Origin: JAVJUS01 sp040220455 | Lineage (GTDB): Bacteria > Pseudomonadota > Alphaproteobacteria > DSM-16000 > Inquilinaceae | Length of the DNA stretch: 64,000 nt | Direction of reading: 5' to 3' | NCBI GenBank assembly: GCA_040220455.1 | Contig: JAVJUS010000018.1 | Location: 1-64,000 of the forward strand | Shown: piece after piece, positions 55,548 to 63,128 of the stretch | Layout of the letters: every line of letters starts with the position of its first letter | Position numbering within the stretch: position 1 is the stretch's first letter | Notes under the pieces: model-generated | Told to the model about the DNA's origin: nothing | Database searches by the model: none | The model's input: only the letters and a program-made list of their open reading frames with translations | Translations under genes and position numbers: made by a program

Positions 55548-56867
55548 CTACTCGGCCGCCGACCGCGCGGTGCCGGCGACGCGGGACAGCGCGCCGTCCA
55601 GGTCGGCGATGACGTCCTCGGCGTCCTCGAGCCCGATCGACAGGCGCACGACCTCCGGCCCGGCGCCGGCGGCGACGAGCTGGTCGGCGTCGAGCTGGCT
55701 GTGCGTCGTCGAGGCCGGATGGATGATCAGCGAGCGGGTGTCGCCGATATTGGCGACGTGGCTCAGCATCTCGACCGAATCCACCAGCGCCTTGCCGGCC
55801 TCGTAGCCGCCCTTGAGGCCGAAGGTGAAGACCGCGCCCGCGCCTTTTGGCAGGTAGCGCTTGGCCAGCGCGTTGTAGGGCGAGGCGGGCAGGCCGGCGT
55901 AATTCACCCATTCGACCGCGTCATGGCCGTCCAGGAACTCCGCCACCTTCTGGGCGTTGGCGCAATGCCGCTCCATGCGCAGCGGCAGGGTCTCGAGGCC
56001 CAGCAGCGTCAGCCAGGCGTTCATGGCCTGCTGGTTGACGCCCAGGTCGCGCAGGCCGACCGCGTGGCCGTGGAAGGTGTAGGCGAGGTTGCCGAAGGTC
56101 TCGTGGAACTTCAGGCCGTGGTACTCGGGCGACGGATCGACCAGGGCCTTGAACTTCTCGGCCGCCTTCGACCAGTCGAAGGTGCCGCCGTCGATCAGCG
56201 CGCCGCCGATCGAGGTGCCGTTGCCGCTGAGGAACTTGGTCGTCGAGTAGACGACCAGATGCGCGCCGTGCTCGAACGGCCGGCAGAGATAGGGCGTCGC
56301 CATGGTGTTGTCGACGATCAGCGGCACGCCCGCCTCGTCGGCGATCGCCGCGATCGCGGCGATGTCGTAGACGACGCCGCCCGGGTTGGCGAGGCTCTCG
56401 ATGAAGATCGCCCGGGTCTCCGCCGTGATCGCCTTGCGGAAGCTCTCGGGGTCGTCGGCGTCCGCCCACTTTGTCTTCCAGCCGAAAGCGCGCGGGAAGC
56501 TGTTGCCGAACTGGCTGAAGGTTCCGCCGTAAAGCTTGTTGCCGGCGACGATTTCCGCGCCCGGCTCCATCAGCGGGAAGAGCGCGAGGAGCTGGGCGGC
56601 GTGGCCCGAGGAGGTGCAGGTCGTGCCGACGCCGCCTTCGAGCGCCGCCAGCCGCTCCTCCAGCACCGACACGGTCGGGTTTGTCAGCCGCGAATAGATG
56701 AAGCCGAGCTGCTGGAGCGCGAACAGCGAAGCCGCGTGCTCCGAGCTTTCGAAGACATAGGACGTCGTCTGGTAGATCGGCGTCTGGCGGGCGCCGGTCG
56801 CCGGGTCGGGCGAGGCGCCGGCGTGGATCGCGCGCGTGGCGAAGCCGGGAGTGCGTTGGTCGGTCAT
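55548..56867 (-). CDS. metY: O-acetylhomoserine aminocarboxypropyltransferase
   Basis: A PLP enzyme that makes homocysteine from O-acetylhomoserine and sulfide (direct sulfhydrylation). The 439-residue length is typical of MetY and longer than MetZ or MetB. Motifs are FATRAIHAGASPDPATGARQTPIYQTTSYVFES, SSGHAAQLLALFPLM, YSTTKFLSGNGTSIGGALID with PLP-binding Lys211, and the C-terminal SLIIHPASTTHSQL. It is the third gene of a unit with the enoyl-CoA hydratase and CoA-binding genes; I saw no SAM riboswitch in the 89-base upstream gap. Confidence 0.94.
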   Translation of the reverse strand: MTDQRTPGFATRAIHAGASPDPATGARQTPIYQTTSYVFESSEHAASLFALQQLGFIYSRLTNPTVSVLEERLAALEGGVGTTCTSSGHAAQLLALFPLMEPGAEIVAGNKLYGGTFSQFGNSFPRAFGWKTKWADADDPESFRKAITAETRAIFIESLANPGGVVYDIAAIAAIADEAGVPLIVDNTMATPYLCRPFEHGAHLVVYSTTKFLSGNGTSIGGALIDGGTFDWSKAAEKFKALVDPSPEYHGLKFHETFGNLAYTFHGHAVGLRDLGVNQQAMNAWLTLLGLETLPLRMERHCANAQKVAEFLDGHDAVEWVNYAGLPASPYNALAKRYLPKGAGAVFTFGLKGGYEAGKALVDSVEMLSHVANIGDTRSLIIHPASTTHSQLDADQLVAAGAGPEVVRLSIGLEDAEDVIADLDGALSRVAGTARSAAE

Positions 56868-56956
56868 GGTGGTCCGTGTCCTCTGACGCCGTTGTATGCT
56901 TCGTTGGTTCGTGCCGCCGGTCCGGGCCGGGCCCCGGCCGGCAGGGTGGGCGCCCG

Positions 56957-57478
56957 TCAGCCGCCCATGGGGCGCAAGGGTCGCTTGCGCGACGAGATGA
57001 TCCCCGAATTGAAGCCGTGCCAAGTGAATTCGCCGTGGAGCCGCGCCCATTCCTGCTTCGGGCAGCGATCCATGACGACGGTCAGGCCCGCCGCCTCCGC
57101 CGCCGCGGCCGCGCCGTCGTGGCGCACGCCCAGCTGCATCCAGATCACCTTGGGCCGCGGCTCCATGGCCAGGGCCTCCTCGACGATCCCCGGCGCGGCG
57201 TCGGGCGCGCGGAAGACGTCGACCATGTCCACCGGCTCGGGGATGTCGGCCAGGCTGGCGTGGACCGTCTCCCCCAGGATCGTCCCGCCGGCCACGCCCG
57301 GATTGACCGGAATGACCCGGAAGCCCTTGGTCTGCAGATACTTCATGACGAAGTAGCTGGGCCGCACGCTCTTCGGGCTGGCGCCGACCAGGGCGATCGT
57401 GCGCACGCCGTCGAGCACGGCCTTCAGATGGGCGTCGTCGTAGGAGTCGTGCGGCGCGGCGGCCTGGGAATCGGGCAT
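56957..57478 (-). CDS. CoA-binding domain protein
   Basis: A 173-residue protein with a Rossmann-like CoA-binding domain of the YccU type: TIALVGASPKSVRPSYFVMKYLQTKGFRVIPVNPG, VDMVDVFRAPDAAPGIVEEAL, KVIWMQLGVRHDGAAAAAEAAGLTVVMDRCPKQEWARL. Function is unknown. In many alphaproteobacteria this gene precedes metY, as here, which suggests a link to sulfur amino-acid metabolism. Confidence 0.87.
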   Translation of the reverse strand: MPDSQAAAPHDSYDDAHLKAVLDGVRTIALVGASPKSVRPSYFVMKYLQTKGFRVIPVNPGVAGGTILGETVHASLADIPEPVDMVDVFRAPDAAPGIVEEALAMEPRPKVIWMQLGVRHDGAAAAAEAAGLTVVMDRCPKQEWARLHGEFTWHGFNSGIISSRKRPLRPMGG

Positions 57479-57521
57479 CGGGACGGTCGTTCCGTGAGGG
57501 AGGGGGCGGGGCGGCTACGGC

Positions 57522-58337
57522 TCAGCGGCCGGTCCAGACCGGATCGCGCTTTTCCAGGAAGGCGTCGATGCCTTCCTCGGCGTCGCGGGCCAGCATGTTC
57601 TCGGTCATGATACGGGCGGTGTAGGCGTAGGCGTCGTCCAGCCCCATCTCGGCCTGGCGGTAGAACGCCTCCTTGCCGATCTTCAGCACCAGCGGCGACT
57701 TCGAGGCGATCTGCCGGGCCAGCGCGCCGGTCTCCGCCGTCAGCGCGTCGTCGGCCACGACCCGGTTGACCAGCCCGACCTCCCGCGCGCGGGACGCTTC
57801 GACCATGTCGCCGGTCAGCAGCATCTCCATCGCCGCCTTGCGGCCGACCGCCCGGCTCAGCGCCACCATCGGGGTAGAGCAGAACAGGCCGATATTGACG
57901 CCCGGGGTGGCGAAGCGCGCGCTCTCCCCGGCGACCGCCAGATCGCAGGTGGCGACGAGCTGGCATCCGGCCGCGGTGGCGATGCCGTGGACCTCCGCGA
58001 TGACCGGCTTGGGCAGCCGCGTGATCGCGAGCATCAGGCGCGAGCAGGTCTCGAAGACCCGCTCGTAGGCTTCGCGGGAGGGATCGGCGCGCATCTCCTT
58101 CAGGTCGTGCCCGGCGCAGAAGCCGGGGCCGGCGCCGGCCAGCACGACCACCTTGACCGCCGGATCCTCGCCCAGCGCGGTCAGCCGCTCGACCAGCGTC
58201 TCCATCAGCGCGAGCGACAGGGCGTTGCGCGCCTTGGGCCGGTTGAGCGTCACGCGGGCCACGCCGTCGGCGGTCTCGACGAGGAGGATCTCCTCCGAGC
58301 CGGTTGGTACATCGGGGGTTGCGGCGATGGTATCCAT
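57522..58337 (-). CDS. Enoyl-CoA hydratase/isomerase (ECHDC3-like)
   Basis: A 271-residue crotonase-fold protein. Motifs include VTLNRPKARNALSLALMETLVERL, GAGPGFCAGHDLKEM, EVHGIATAAGCQLVATCDLAVAGESARFATPGVNIGLFCSTPMVALSRAVG and LLTGDMVEASRAREVGLVNRVV. The two catalytic glutamates of ordinary hydratases are not at their usual positions (the region reads AAGCQLVATCD and TPGVNIGLF). This suggests the ECHDC3 branch, whose reaction is uncertain. It is the first gene of the unit with the CoA-binding gene and metY, and divergent from the PaaI-type thioesterase. Confidence 0.87.
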   Translation of the reverse strand: MDTIAATPDVPTGSEEILLVETADGVARVTLNRPKARNALSLALMETLVERLTALGEDPAVKVVVLAGAGPGFCAGHDLKEMRADPSREAYERVFETCSRLMLAITRLPKPVIAEVHGIATAAGCQLVATCDLAVAGESARFATPGVNIGLFCSTPMVALSRAVGRKAAMEMLLTGDMVEASRAREVGLVNRVVADDALTAETGALARQIASKSPLVLKIGKEAFYRQAEMGLDDAYAYTARIMTENMLARDAEEGIDAFLEKRDPVWTGR

Positions 58338-58434
58338 AATGGGCGCGTCCTCCTGTCGGGGCTCTTGTTCCGACTGCGCGCGCAGCTTAACGCTGTGTGG
58401 CGCGAGGGGAAACGATGGCGTGGGTAGGGCTGCC

Positions 58435-58926
58435 ATGACCGCACCGGGTATGCAGGGAGAGGGCGGAGCCGAGGGCGCGAGCCGCGTGACGGCGGCCGAG
58501 TTCGAGGCCCTGGTGCGCGAGCAGGTGCCCCATGTCGGCGGGCTGGGCGTCGAGGTCCTGGCGCTGGGCCCCGGAACGTCGGTGCTCAGGCTGCCGTTCC
58601 GCGACGACCTGCTGCGCCCCGGCGGCACGGTCACCGGCCCGGCGCTCTTCGGCCTCGCCGACGTGGCGCTCTACGGCGCGGTGCTGAGCCGCATCGGAAG
58701 GGTCGAGCTGGCGGTGACGACCTCCATGACGATCAATTTCCTGCGCCGGCCGCCGCCCGGGCCCGTGACCGCGAGCGCCCGGCTGCTCAAGCTCGGCCGG
58801 CGGCTCGCCTATGGCGAGGTGCTGCTGTTCTCCGGCGACCGGGCCGACGCAGCCCCGGATGGCGAGGACGACGGCCCCGTGGCGCATGCGACCGGCACCT
58901 ACTCGATCCCGCCCGAGCGCGGCTGA
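58435..58926 (+). CDS. PaaI-family hotdog thioesterase
   Basis: A 163-residue hotdog-fold protein of the PaaI/YigI type: LRLPFRDDLLRPGGTVTGPALFGLADVALYGAVLSRIG, ELAVTTSMTINFLRRPPPGPVTASARLLKLGRRLAYGEVLLFSG and a final ATGTYSIPP. It probably hydrolyses an aromatic or medium-chain acyl-CoA; the substrate is unknown. The ATG at 58435 has AGGG seven bases before it. It is divergent from the enoyl-CoA hydratase. Confidence 0.85.
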   Translation: MTAPGMQGEGGAEGASRVTAAEFEALVREQVPHVGGLGVEVLALGPGTSVLRLPFRDDLLRPGGTVTGPALFGLADVALYGAVLSRIGRVELAVTTSMTINFLRRPPPGPVTASARLLKLGRRLAYGEVLLFSGDRADAAPDGEDDGPVAHATGTYSIPPERG

Positions 58927-58998
58927 GCGGCGTTGCCAGAGAGGCGAGGTATCCTGATACCGTATTGCTAAGAGACTGACAGAAGGCGGAAAAACGCG

Positions 58999-59027
58999 TT
59001 GACGTGCGCGGGACGATGGCGTAGAAG
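58999..59027 (+). promoter_or_regulatory. Candidate promoter of rplM-rpsI
   Basis: TTGACG, 17 bases, TAGAAG, 98 bases before the rplM start. The -35 matches the alphaproteobacterial consensus and the position suits a ribosomal-protein leader. Confidence 0.6.
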
Positions 59028-59125
59028 CGCGCCTCGTATCCGGCCGGCGGGCGCGGAGACACTTGGCGTTTCTTCAGCGCGCCGCCGCGACGGACCCGGA
59101 CCATCGCACGAGACGGGATCGATCG

Positions 59126-59584
59126 ATGAAGACCTATTCGGCCAAGCCGAAAGAGGTCGAGGCGAAGTGGTACGTGGTCGACGCCGAAGACGTCGTCCTC
59201 GGCCGGCTTGCGAGCCTCGTCGCCTCTCGGCTTCGCGGCAAGCACAAGCCGCAGTTCACCCCGCATATCGACTGTGGCGACAACATCATCGTGGTCAATG
59301 CCGAGAAGGTGAAGCTGACCGGCAACAAGGCCGCTCAGGACTACTTCTACTGGCACACCGGCTATCCGGGCGGGATCAAGGGCAAGTCCAAGGGCGAGAT
59401 CCTGGGCGGCCGCCATCCCGAGCGGGTGATCCAGAAGGCGGTGGAGCGGATGGTCCCCCGCGGCCCGCTCGGCCGACAGGTCATGCGCAAGCTCAAGGTC
59501 TATGCCGGTCCGGAGCATCCGCACGAGGCCCAGTCGCCGGAGACGCTGGACGTCGCCTCCTTCAACCCGAAGAACAAGAGGTAG
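59126..59584 (+). CDS. rplM: 50S ribosomal protein L13
   Basis: A 152-residue L13: KTYSAKPKEVEAKWYVVDAEDVVLGRLASLVASRLRGKHKPQFTPHIDCGDNIIVVNAEKV, GGIKGKSKGEILGGRHPERVIQKAVERMVPRGPLGRQVMRKLKVYAGPEHPHEAQ. The ATG at 59126 gives the family N-terminus. Co-transcribed with rpsI, which starts three bases after its stop. Confidence 0.98.
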   Translation: MKTYSAKPKEVEAKWYVVDAEDVVLGRLASLVASRLRGKHKPQFTPHIDCGDNIIVVNAEKVKLTGNKAAQDYFYWHTGYPGGIKGKSKGEILGGRHPERVIQKAVERMVPRGPLGRQVMRKLKVYAGPEHPHEAQSPETLDVASFNPKNKR

Positions 59585-59587
59585 GCC

Positions 59588-60079
59588 GTGGCCGAGCAGC
59601 AGACCCTTTCCGATCTCAAGGATCTCGGCGGCACGGCCGGTGACGCCGAAGCCCCGTCCGATCGCCCCGTCTACGAGCAGAAGCGCGACGCGCAGGGCCG
59701 CAGCTACGGCACCGGCCGGCGCAAGGACGCCGTCGCGCGCGTGTGGATCAAGCCCGGCAGTGGCCGGATGACCGTCAACGGCAGGGAGGTCGAGGTCTAT
59801 TTCGCCCGGCCGACCCTGCGCATGCTGCTGAACCAGCCCTTCGAGGCGACCAGCCGCGAGCGGCAGTTCGACGTCTATTGCACCGTCTCCGGTGGCGGGC
59901 TGTCGGGCCAGGCGGGCGCGGTGCGCCACGGCATCAGCCGGGCGCTCAGCCACTACGAACCCGAGCTGCGCCCGACGCTCAAGAGCGGCGGCTTCCTGAC
60001 CCGCGACGACCGCAAGGTCGAGCGCAAGAAGTACGGCCGGGCCAAGGCGCGCCGCAGCTTCCAGTTCTCCAAGCGCTGA
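59588..60079 (+). CDS. rpsI: 30S ribosomal protein S9
   Basis: A 163-residue S9 with the alphaproteobacterial N-terminal extension (about 35 residues, acidic) before the core: SYGTGRRKDAVARVWIKPGSGRMTVNGREVEVYF, GGGLSGQAGAVRHGISRALSHYEPELRPTLKSGGFLTRDDRKVERKKYGRAKARRSFQFSKR. The terminal Lys-Arg that reaches the P-site tRNA is present. Starts at GTG with AGAGG upstream. Confidence 0.97.
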   Translation: MAEQQTLSDLKDLGGTAGDAEAPSDRPVYEQKRDAQGRSYGTGRRKDAVARVWIKPGSGRMTVNGREVEVYFARPTLRMLLNQPFEATSRERQFDVYCTVSGGGLSGQAGAVRHGISRALSHYEPELRPTLKSGGFLTRDDRKVERKKYGRAKARRSFQFSKR

Positions 60080-60134
60080 TACGGCCGGGCCGCGGTTCTC
60101 GTCGACCGATCGCGCCCGCGCCGCACGCGAGACG

Positions 60135-60170
60135 AAAAAGCCCGCTCCGGGAGGCCGGGGCGGGCTCTTT
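60135..60170. terminator. Bidirectional terminator, rpsI/DUF1906
   Basis: AAAAAGCCCGC-T-CCGG-GAGG-CCGG-G-GCGGGCTCTTT: a seven-base-pair outer and a four-base-pair inner stem with A and T runs on either side, between convergent rpsI and the DUF1906 gene. Confidence 0.88.
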
Positions 60171-60187
60171 CGCGTCCGGCTCGACGG

Positions 60188-61099
60188 TCAGCCGATCGCC
60201 GGTTCCAGGAAGTCCGTGAAGGCGAAGCCGTCGACGGCCCCGTCGCCTTGCCGGTCGACGCGCACCCAGTCGCCGTGGCGTCCCGCGTCGTGGACGATCT
60301 CGCCCAGCGCCATGGCGCCGACCACGTCGAAGCCGGTGCCCGGCCCCGCGCGCAGGCGCAGCCCGGAGCGGGCAGTGACGCGCAGCCGGGTGGCGGCTTC
60401 GCCCGGGACAGGGCCGGGGCCGGGACGCGGTTCCGCCGGCGCCGCGTCCACGGGCACGGTGAACGCGCCGAAGTCGCGGCCGTCCGGGTGGGCGTTGTTG
60501 TGGTCGACGCCGAGGCCGAGAAGCGTGGTCGCCGGCGGCACCTGCTCCAGGTCGTAGCGCCCTTCGTCGAGAGCCTGTCGCGTCTCGCGGAAGCCGCGGG
60601 CCATGCCGAGCCAGACGAGGTCGGCGAGCCCGCGCTCGCCCAGCAGCCGGCCGACGAGGCCGGAGCCGTAGACGCCGATCCGATAGGGCGGCTCGCCGGC
60701 CGCTTCCTCCCGCATCGCCTCGGCGACGCCCTCGAAATAGGGGGCGATCCGGTCGTCGACCTCCGCCTCGGAGGCGTCGAAATCGACGCCGAAATAGATC
60801 GCCGCGCCGTCGGGCTGGCCGATCTCGTCATGCGCCAGCGCGAAGGCCCGCCGCCCGGCACGCCGGCCCTTCGCGCGGTCGAAGTCGTCGATGACGTTCT
60901 GGCGCTGCTGGAAGACGACGCCGATCGCGATCCCGGCCGCCGACAGCGCCTCGGCCTCGACGAGCGTCAGGCACTTCTCCGGCAGGGCGCGGGAGTTCGC
61001 GAAGTTGTAGTAGCGCATGACCGTCGTCACGCCCGCCGCGGCCAGCGCCCCGGCCTTCGCGGCGGTGTTCCAGGGGGTATCGATGATGCTCGGCGCCAT
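60188..61099 (-). CDS. DUF1906 glycoside-hydrolase-like protein with SH3-like domain
   Basis: A 303-residue protein. Residues 1-200 are the Rv2525c-like glycoside-hydrolase-type domain (SIIDTPWNTAAKAGALAAAGVTTVMRYYNF; IGVVFQQRQN; AIYFGVDFDASEAEVDDRIAPYFEGV; IGVYGSGLVGRLL). A Pro/Gly linker follows, then a bacterial SH3-like domain (LRVTARSGLRLRAGPGTGFDVVGAMALGEIV). This combination suggests cell-wall binding or hydrolysis. No signal peptide is seen at the preferred ATG (61099, GGAGGG four bases upstream), so export, if any, needs another route such as a holin. It lies in a lone position. Confidence 0.82.
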   Translation of the reverse strand: MAPSIIDTPWNTAAKAGALAAAGVTTVMRYYNFANSRALPEKCLTLVEAEALSAAGIAIGVVFQQRQNVIDDFDRAKGRRAGRRAFALAHDEIGQPDGAAIYFGVDFDASEAEVDDRIAPYFEGVAEAMREEAAGEPPYRIGVYGSGLVGRLLGERGLADLVWLGMARGFRETRQALDEGRYDLEQVPPATTLLGLGVDHNNAHPDGRDFGAFTVPVDAAPAEPRPGPGPVPGEAATRLRVTARSGLRLRAGPGTGFDVVGAMALGEIVHDAGRHGDWVRVDRQGDGAVDGFAFTDFLEPAIG

Positions 61100-61212
61100 G
61101 TCGCCCTCCGTTCCCACGGATCCGCCACGGCCAGTCTAGCCGGCGAACCGTTCCCGGAAGGCTAACGGATGGGAACAGGAAAATAAACCTAATTCATGGA
61201 TCTTCCTCGCGA

Positions 61213-61300
61213 CGTAGGTCGGCTGAGCGAAGCGAACCCGACACGGGTGCCCGCTCCGGCGTCGGCGCTGTCGGGCTCGCTGGCGCTCGACCGACCTACG
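61213..61300. repeat. Long palindromic repeat with GTAGGTCGG ends
   Basis: The left arm begins CGTAGGTCGGCTGAGCG and ends CCCGACA (61213-61243); the right arm begins TGTCGGGCTCGC and ends CGACCGACCTACG (61269-61300). They are nearly complementary over about 31 bases around a 25-base loop. The ends match a widespread type of intergenic palindromic repeat (GTAGGTCGG ... CCGACCTAC), as I recall it from other proteobacteria. It lies between the phoD stop and the DUF1906 start. Confidence 0.8.
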
Positions 61301-61319
61301 GGGCGACGCCTGTCCCGGG

Positions 61320-62918
61320 TCACGCGGGCGTGCCTTCGCCGGTCGCGGGGTCGAAGACCACCGTGTAGAGCGCCGCGCCCTCCAGGTCCTTCAGGGTGAC
61401 GGTCAGCGCGCCCGTCGCGCCCTCGATGTCGACCTGGCCGAAGAACTGGAGGCCGGCCGAGGGCGGCAGGTTCACGCCCTCGGGGGCCCGGTCGAACATG
61501 ACCTGCGGGCCGAAGGTGTCGTCCATGTCGTTCGGCCCGAAGGAACCGCTGTTGAGCGGGCCGGACACGAACTCCCAGAACGGGGCGAAGTCGCCGAACC
61601 GGGCCTTGGCCGGGTCGTAGAAATGGGCCGCGGTGTAGTGCACGTCGGCGGTCAGCCACAGGGTGTTGCGCACGTCGTTGTCGCGGATGAAACGCAGGAT
61701 GTCGGCGATGTCGAACTCCCGCCCGCGGACCGGGCCGTCGCCGTTGGCGCCGTTCTCGAAGGTGCTCTTCGTGCGCCAGTCGTCGTAGACGATCATGCCG
61801 ATCGGCATGTCGGCCGCGATCACCTTCCAGGTGGCGTCGGAGGCGAGCAGTTCCCGCTTCAGCCAGGCGATCTGCTCGGCCCCCAGGAAGGCGGTGTCCG
61901 GGCCGCGCTCGGCCTGGTCGTTGGCGCCGTTGGGCCCGCGGAAGCTGCGCATGTCCAGGAAGAAGACGTCGAGCATCGGGCCGTAGGAGATCTTCCGGTG
62001 GATGCGCTCCGGCGTGCCCGGGATCGGCCGGATCGGCATGTACTCATGGAAGGCCCGGTTGGCGCGCGCGGCGAGCAGCGACGCGCTCTTGACCGTGTAG
62101 CGGTCGTCTCCGTCGAGCATCTCGCCCGGGTACCAGTTGTTGACCACCTCGTGGTCGTCCCACTGGGCCATCATCGGCACCTCCGCATTGAAGCGCCGGA
62201 CATTCTCGTCGAGCAGGTTGTATTTGAAGTTGCCGCGGAACTCGGCCAGCGTCTCGGCGACCTTCGCCTTCTCCTCGATCGTCACGTTCTTCCAGACGGT
62301 GCCGTCCTCCAGCGCGACCTCGGCCTCGATCGGGTTGTCGCAATAGGCAGTGTCGCCGGAATGGATGAAGAAATCGGGGCCGACGGACCGCATGGTCTCG
62401 TAGCAGCGCATGCCGCCCCACTCGGTGTTGATGCCCCAGCCCTGGCCGGCCGTGTCGCCCGACCAGACGAAGCGGATGTCGCGACGCCCGGCCGGCGCGG
62501 TGCGCAGGTGCCCGACGACGGGCTCGGAGACGGCCGAAGGGTCGGCCAGGCTTTCGAACCGGACGCGGTAGAAGATCTCCTCGTCCGCCGGCAGGCCGGT
62601 GAGGTCAAGCTTGGCGGCGAAGTCGCCCTCGGCCAGCGCCGCCGGGCCTCGCAGGGTGCGGGCGTCGGTGAAGCTCGCCGTCGTCGCGACCTCGACCATC
62701 ATCCGCGCGGCGCGGTCGGCGCGCGACCAGATCATCGCGGCGCCGGGCGTGACGTCGCCGCTCTGCACCCCGTGGGTGACGACCGGCCGGCCGGCCTGGG
62801 CGATGGCCGGGCGCGGGAAGGGTGCGGCGAGCGCAAGCCCGGCGCCGGCGGCGCCGCCGGCGAGCAGCGCGCGGCGGGTCAGGGCGAGGCGGGAGGCGGG
62901 GATGCGCAGGCGGGCCAT
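61320..62918 (-). CDS. phoD: PhoD-type alkaline phosphatase, Tat-exported
   Basis: A 532-residue periplasmic or secreted phosphatase/phosphodiesterase. The twin-arginine signal is LTRRALLAGGAAGAGLALA with cleavage near AIAQ (about residue 40). An N-terminal fibronectin-like PhoD domain follows (VTHGVQSGDVTPGAAMIWSRADRAARMMVEVA). The metal-binding core has FVWSGDTAGQG, IHSGDTAYCDN, MAQWDDHEVVNNWYPGE and LWLTADVHYTAAHFYDP. PhoD enzymes release phosphate from phosphodiesters and monoesters and often answer to PhoB, but no Pho box was identified here. The ATG at 62918 has GGAGA eight bases before it. Confidence 0.92.
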   Translation of the reverse strand: MARLRIPASRLALTRRALLAGGAAGAGLALAAPFPRPAIAQAGRPVVTHGVQSGDVTPGAAMIWSRADRAARMMVEVATTASFTDARTLRGPAALAEGDFAAKLDLTGLPADEEIFYRVRFESLADPSAVSEPVVGHLRTAPAGRRDIRFVWSGDTAGQGWGINTEWGGMRCYETMRSVGPDFFIHSGDTAYCDNPIEAEVALEDGTVWKNVTIEEKAKVAETLAEFRGNFKYNLLDENVRRFNAEVPMMAQWDDHEVVNNWYPGEMLDGDDRYTVKSASLLAARANRAFHEYMPIRPIPGTPERIHRKISYGPMLDVFFLDMRSFRGPNGANDQAERGPDTAFLGAEQIAWLKRELLASDATWKVIAADMPIGMIVYDDWRTKSTFENGANGDGPVRGREFDIADILRFIRDNDVRNTLWLTADVHYTAAHFYDPAKARFGDFAPFWEFVSGPLNSGSFGPNDMDDTFGPQVMFDRAPEGVNLPPSAGLQFFGQVDIEGATGALTVTLKDLEGAALYTVVFDPATGEGTPA

Positions 62919-63128
62919 CGTCATGTCTCCACGGGTTCGGTGTTCGGGTCCCGGACACAAGCGTTACGCAAGCGGCGTTGCAGCGTGGTGACGATCGCAT
63001 GGCGGCGGCATGAACGCTGCTGTTGCGCCCTCCGATACGGCCGGGCCGCCGGCTTGCGCGGCCCCGGGCGATTGTCTACCAATGCCGGCCCCGGGCGCTC
63101 CTGCCCGGGTCGAACGGGAGACCGCACC

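Noticed and set aside
56868..56956. SAM riboswitch before metY
   Set aside because: The 89-base gap contains G+C-rich short hairpins but none of the conserved SAM-II or SAM-I core segments I could recognise.
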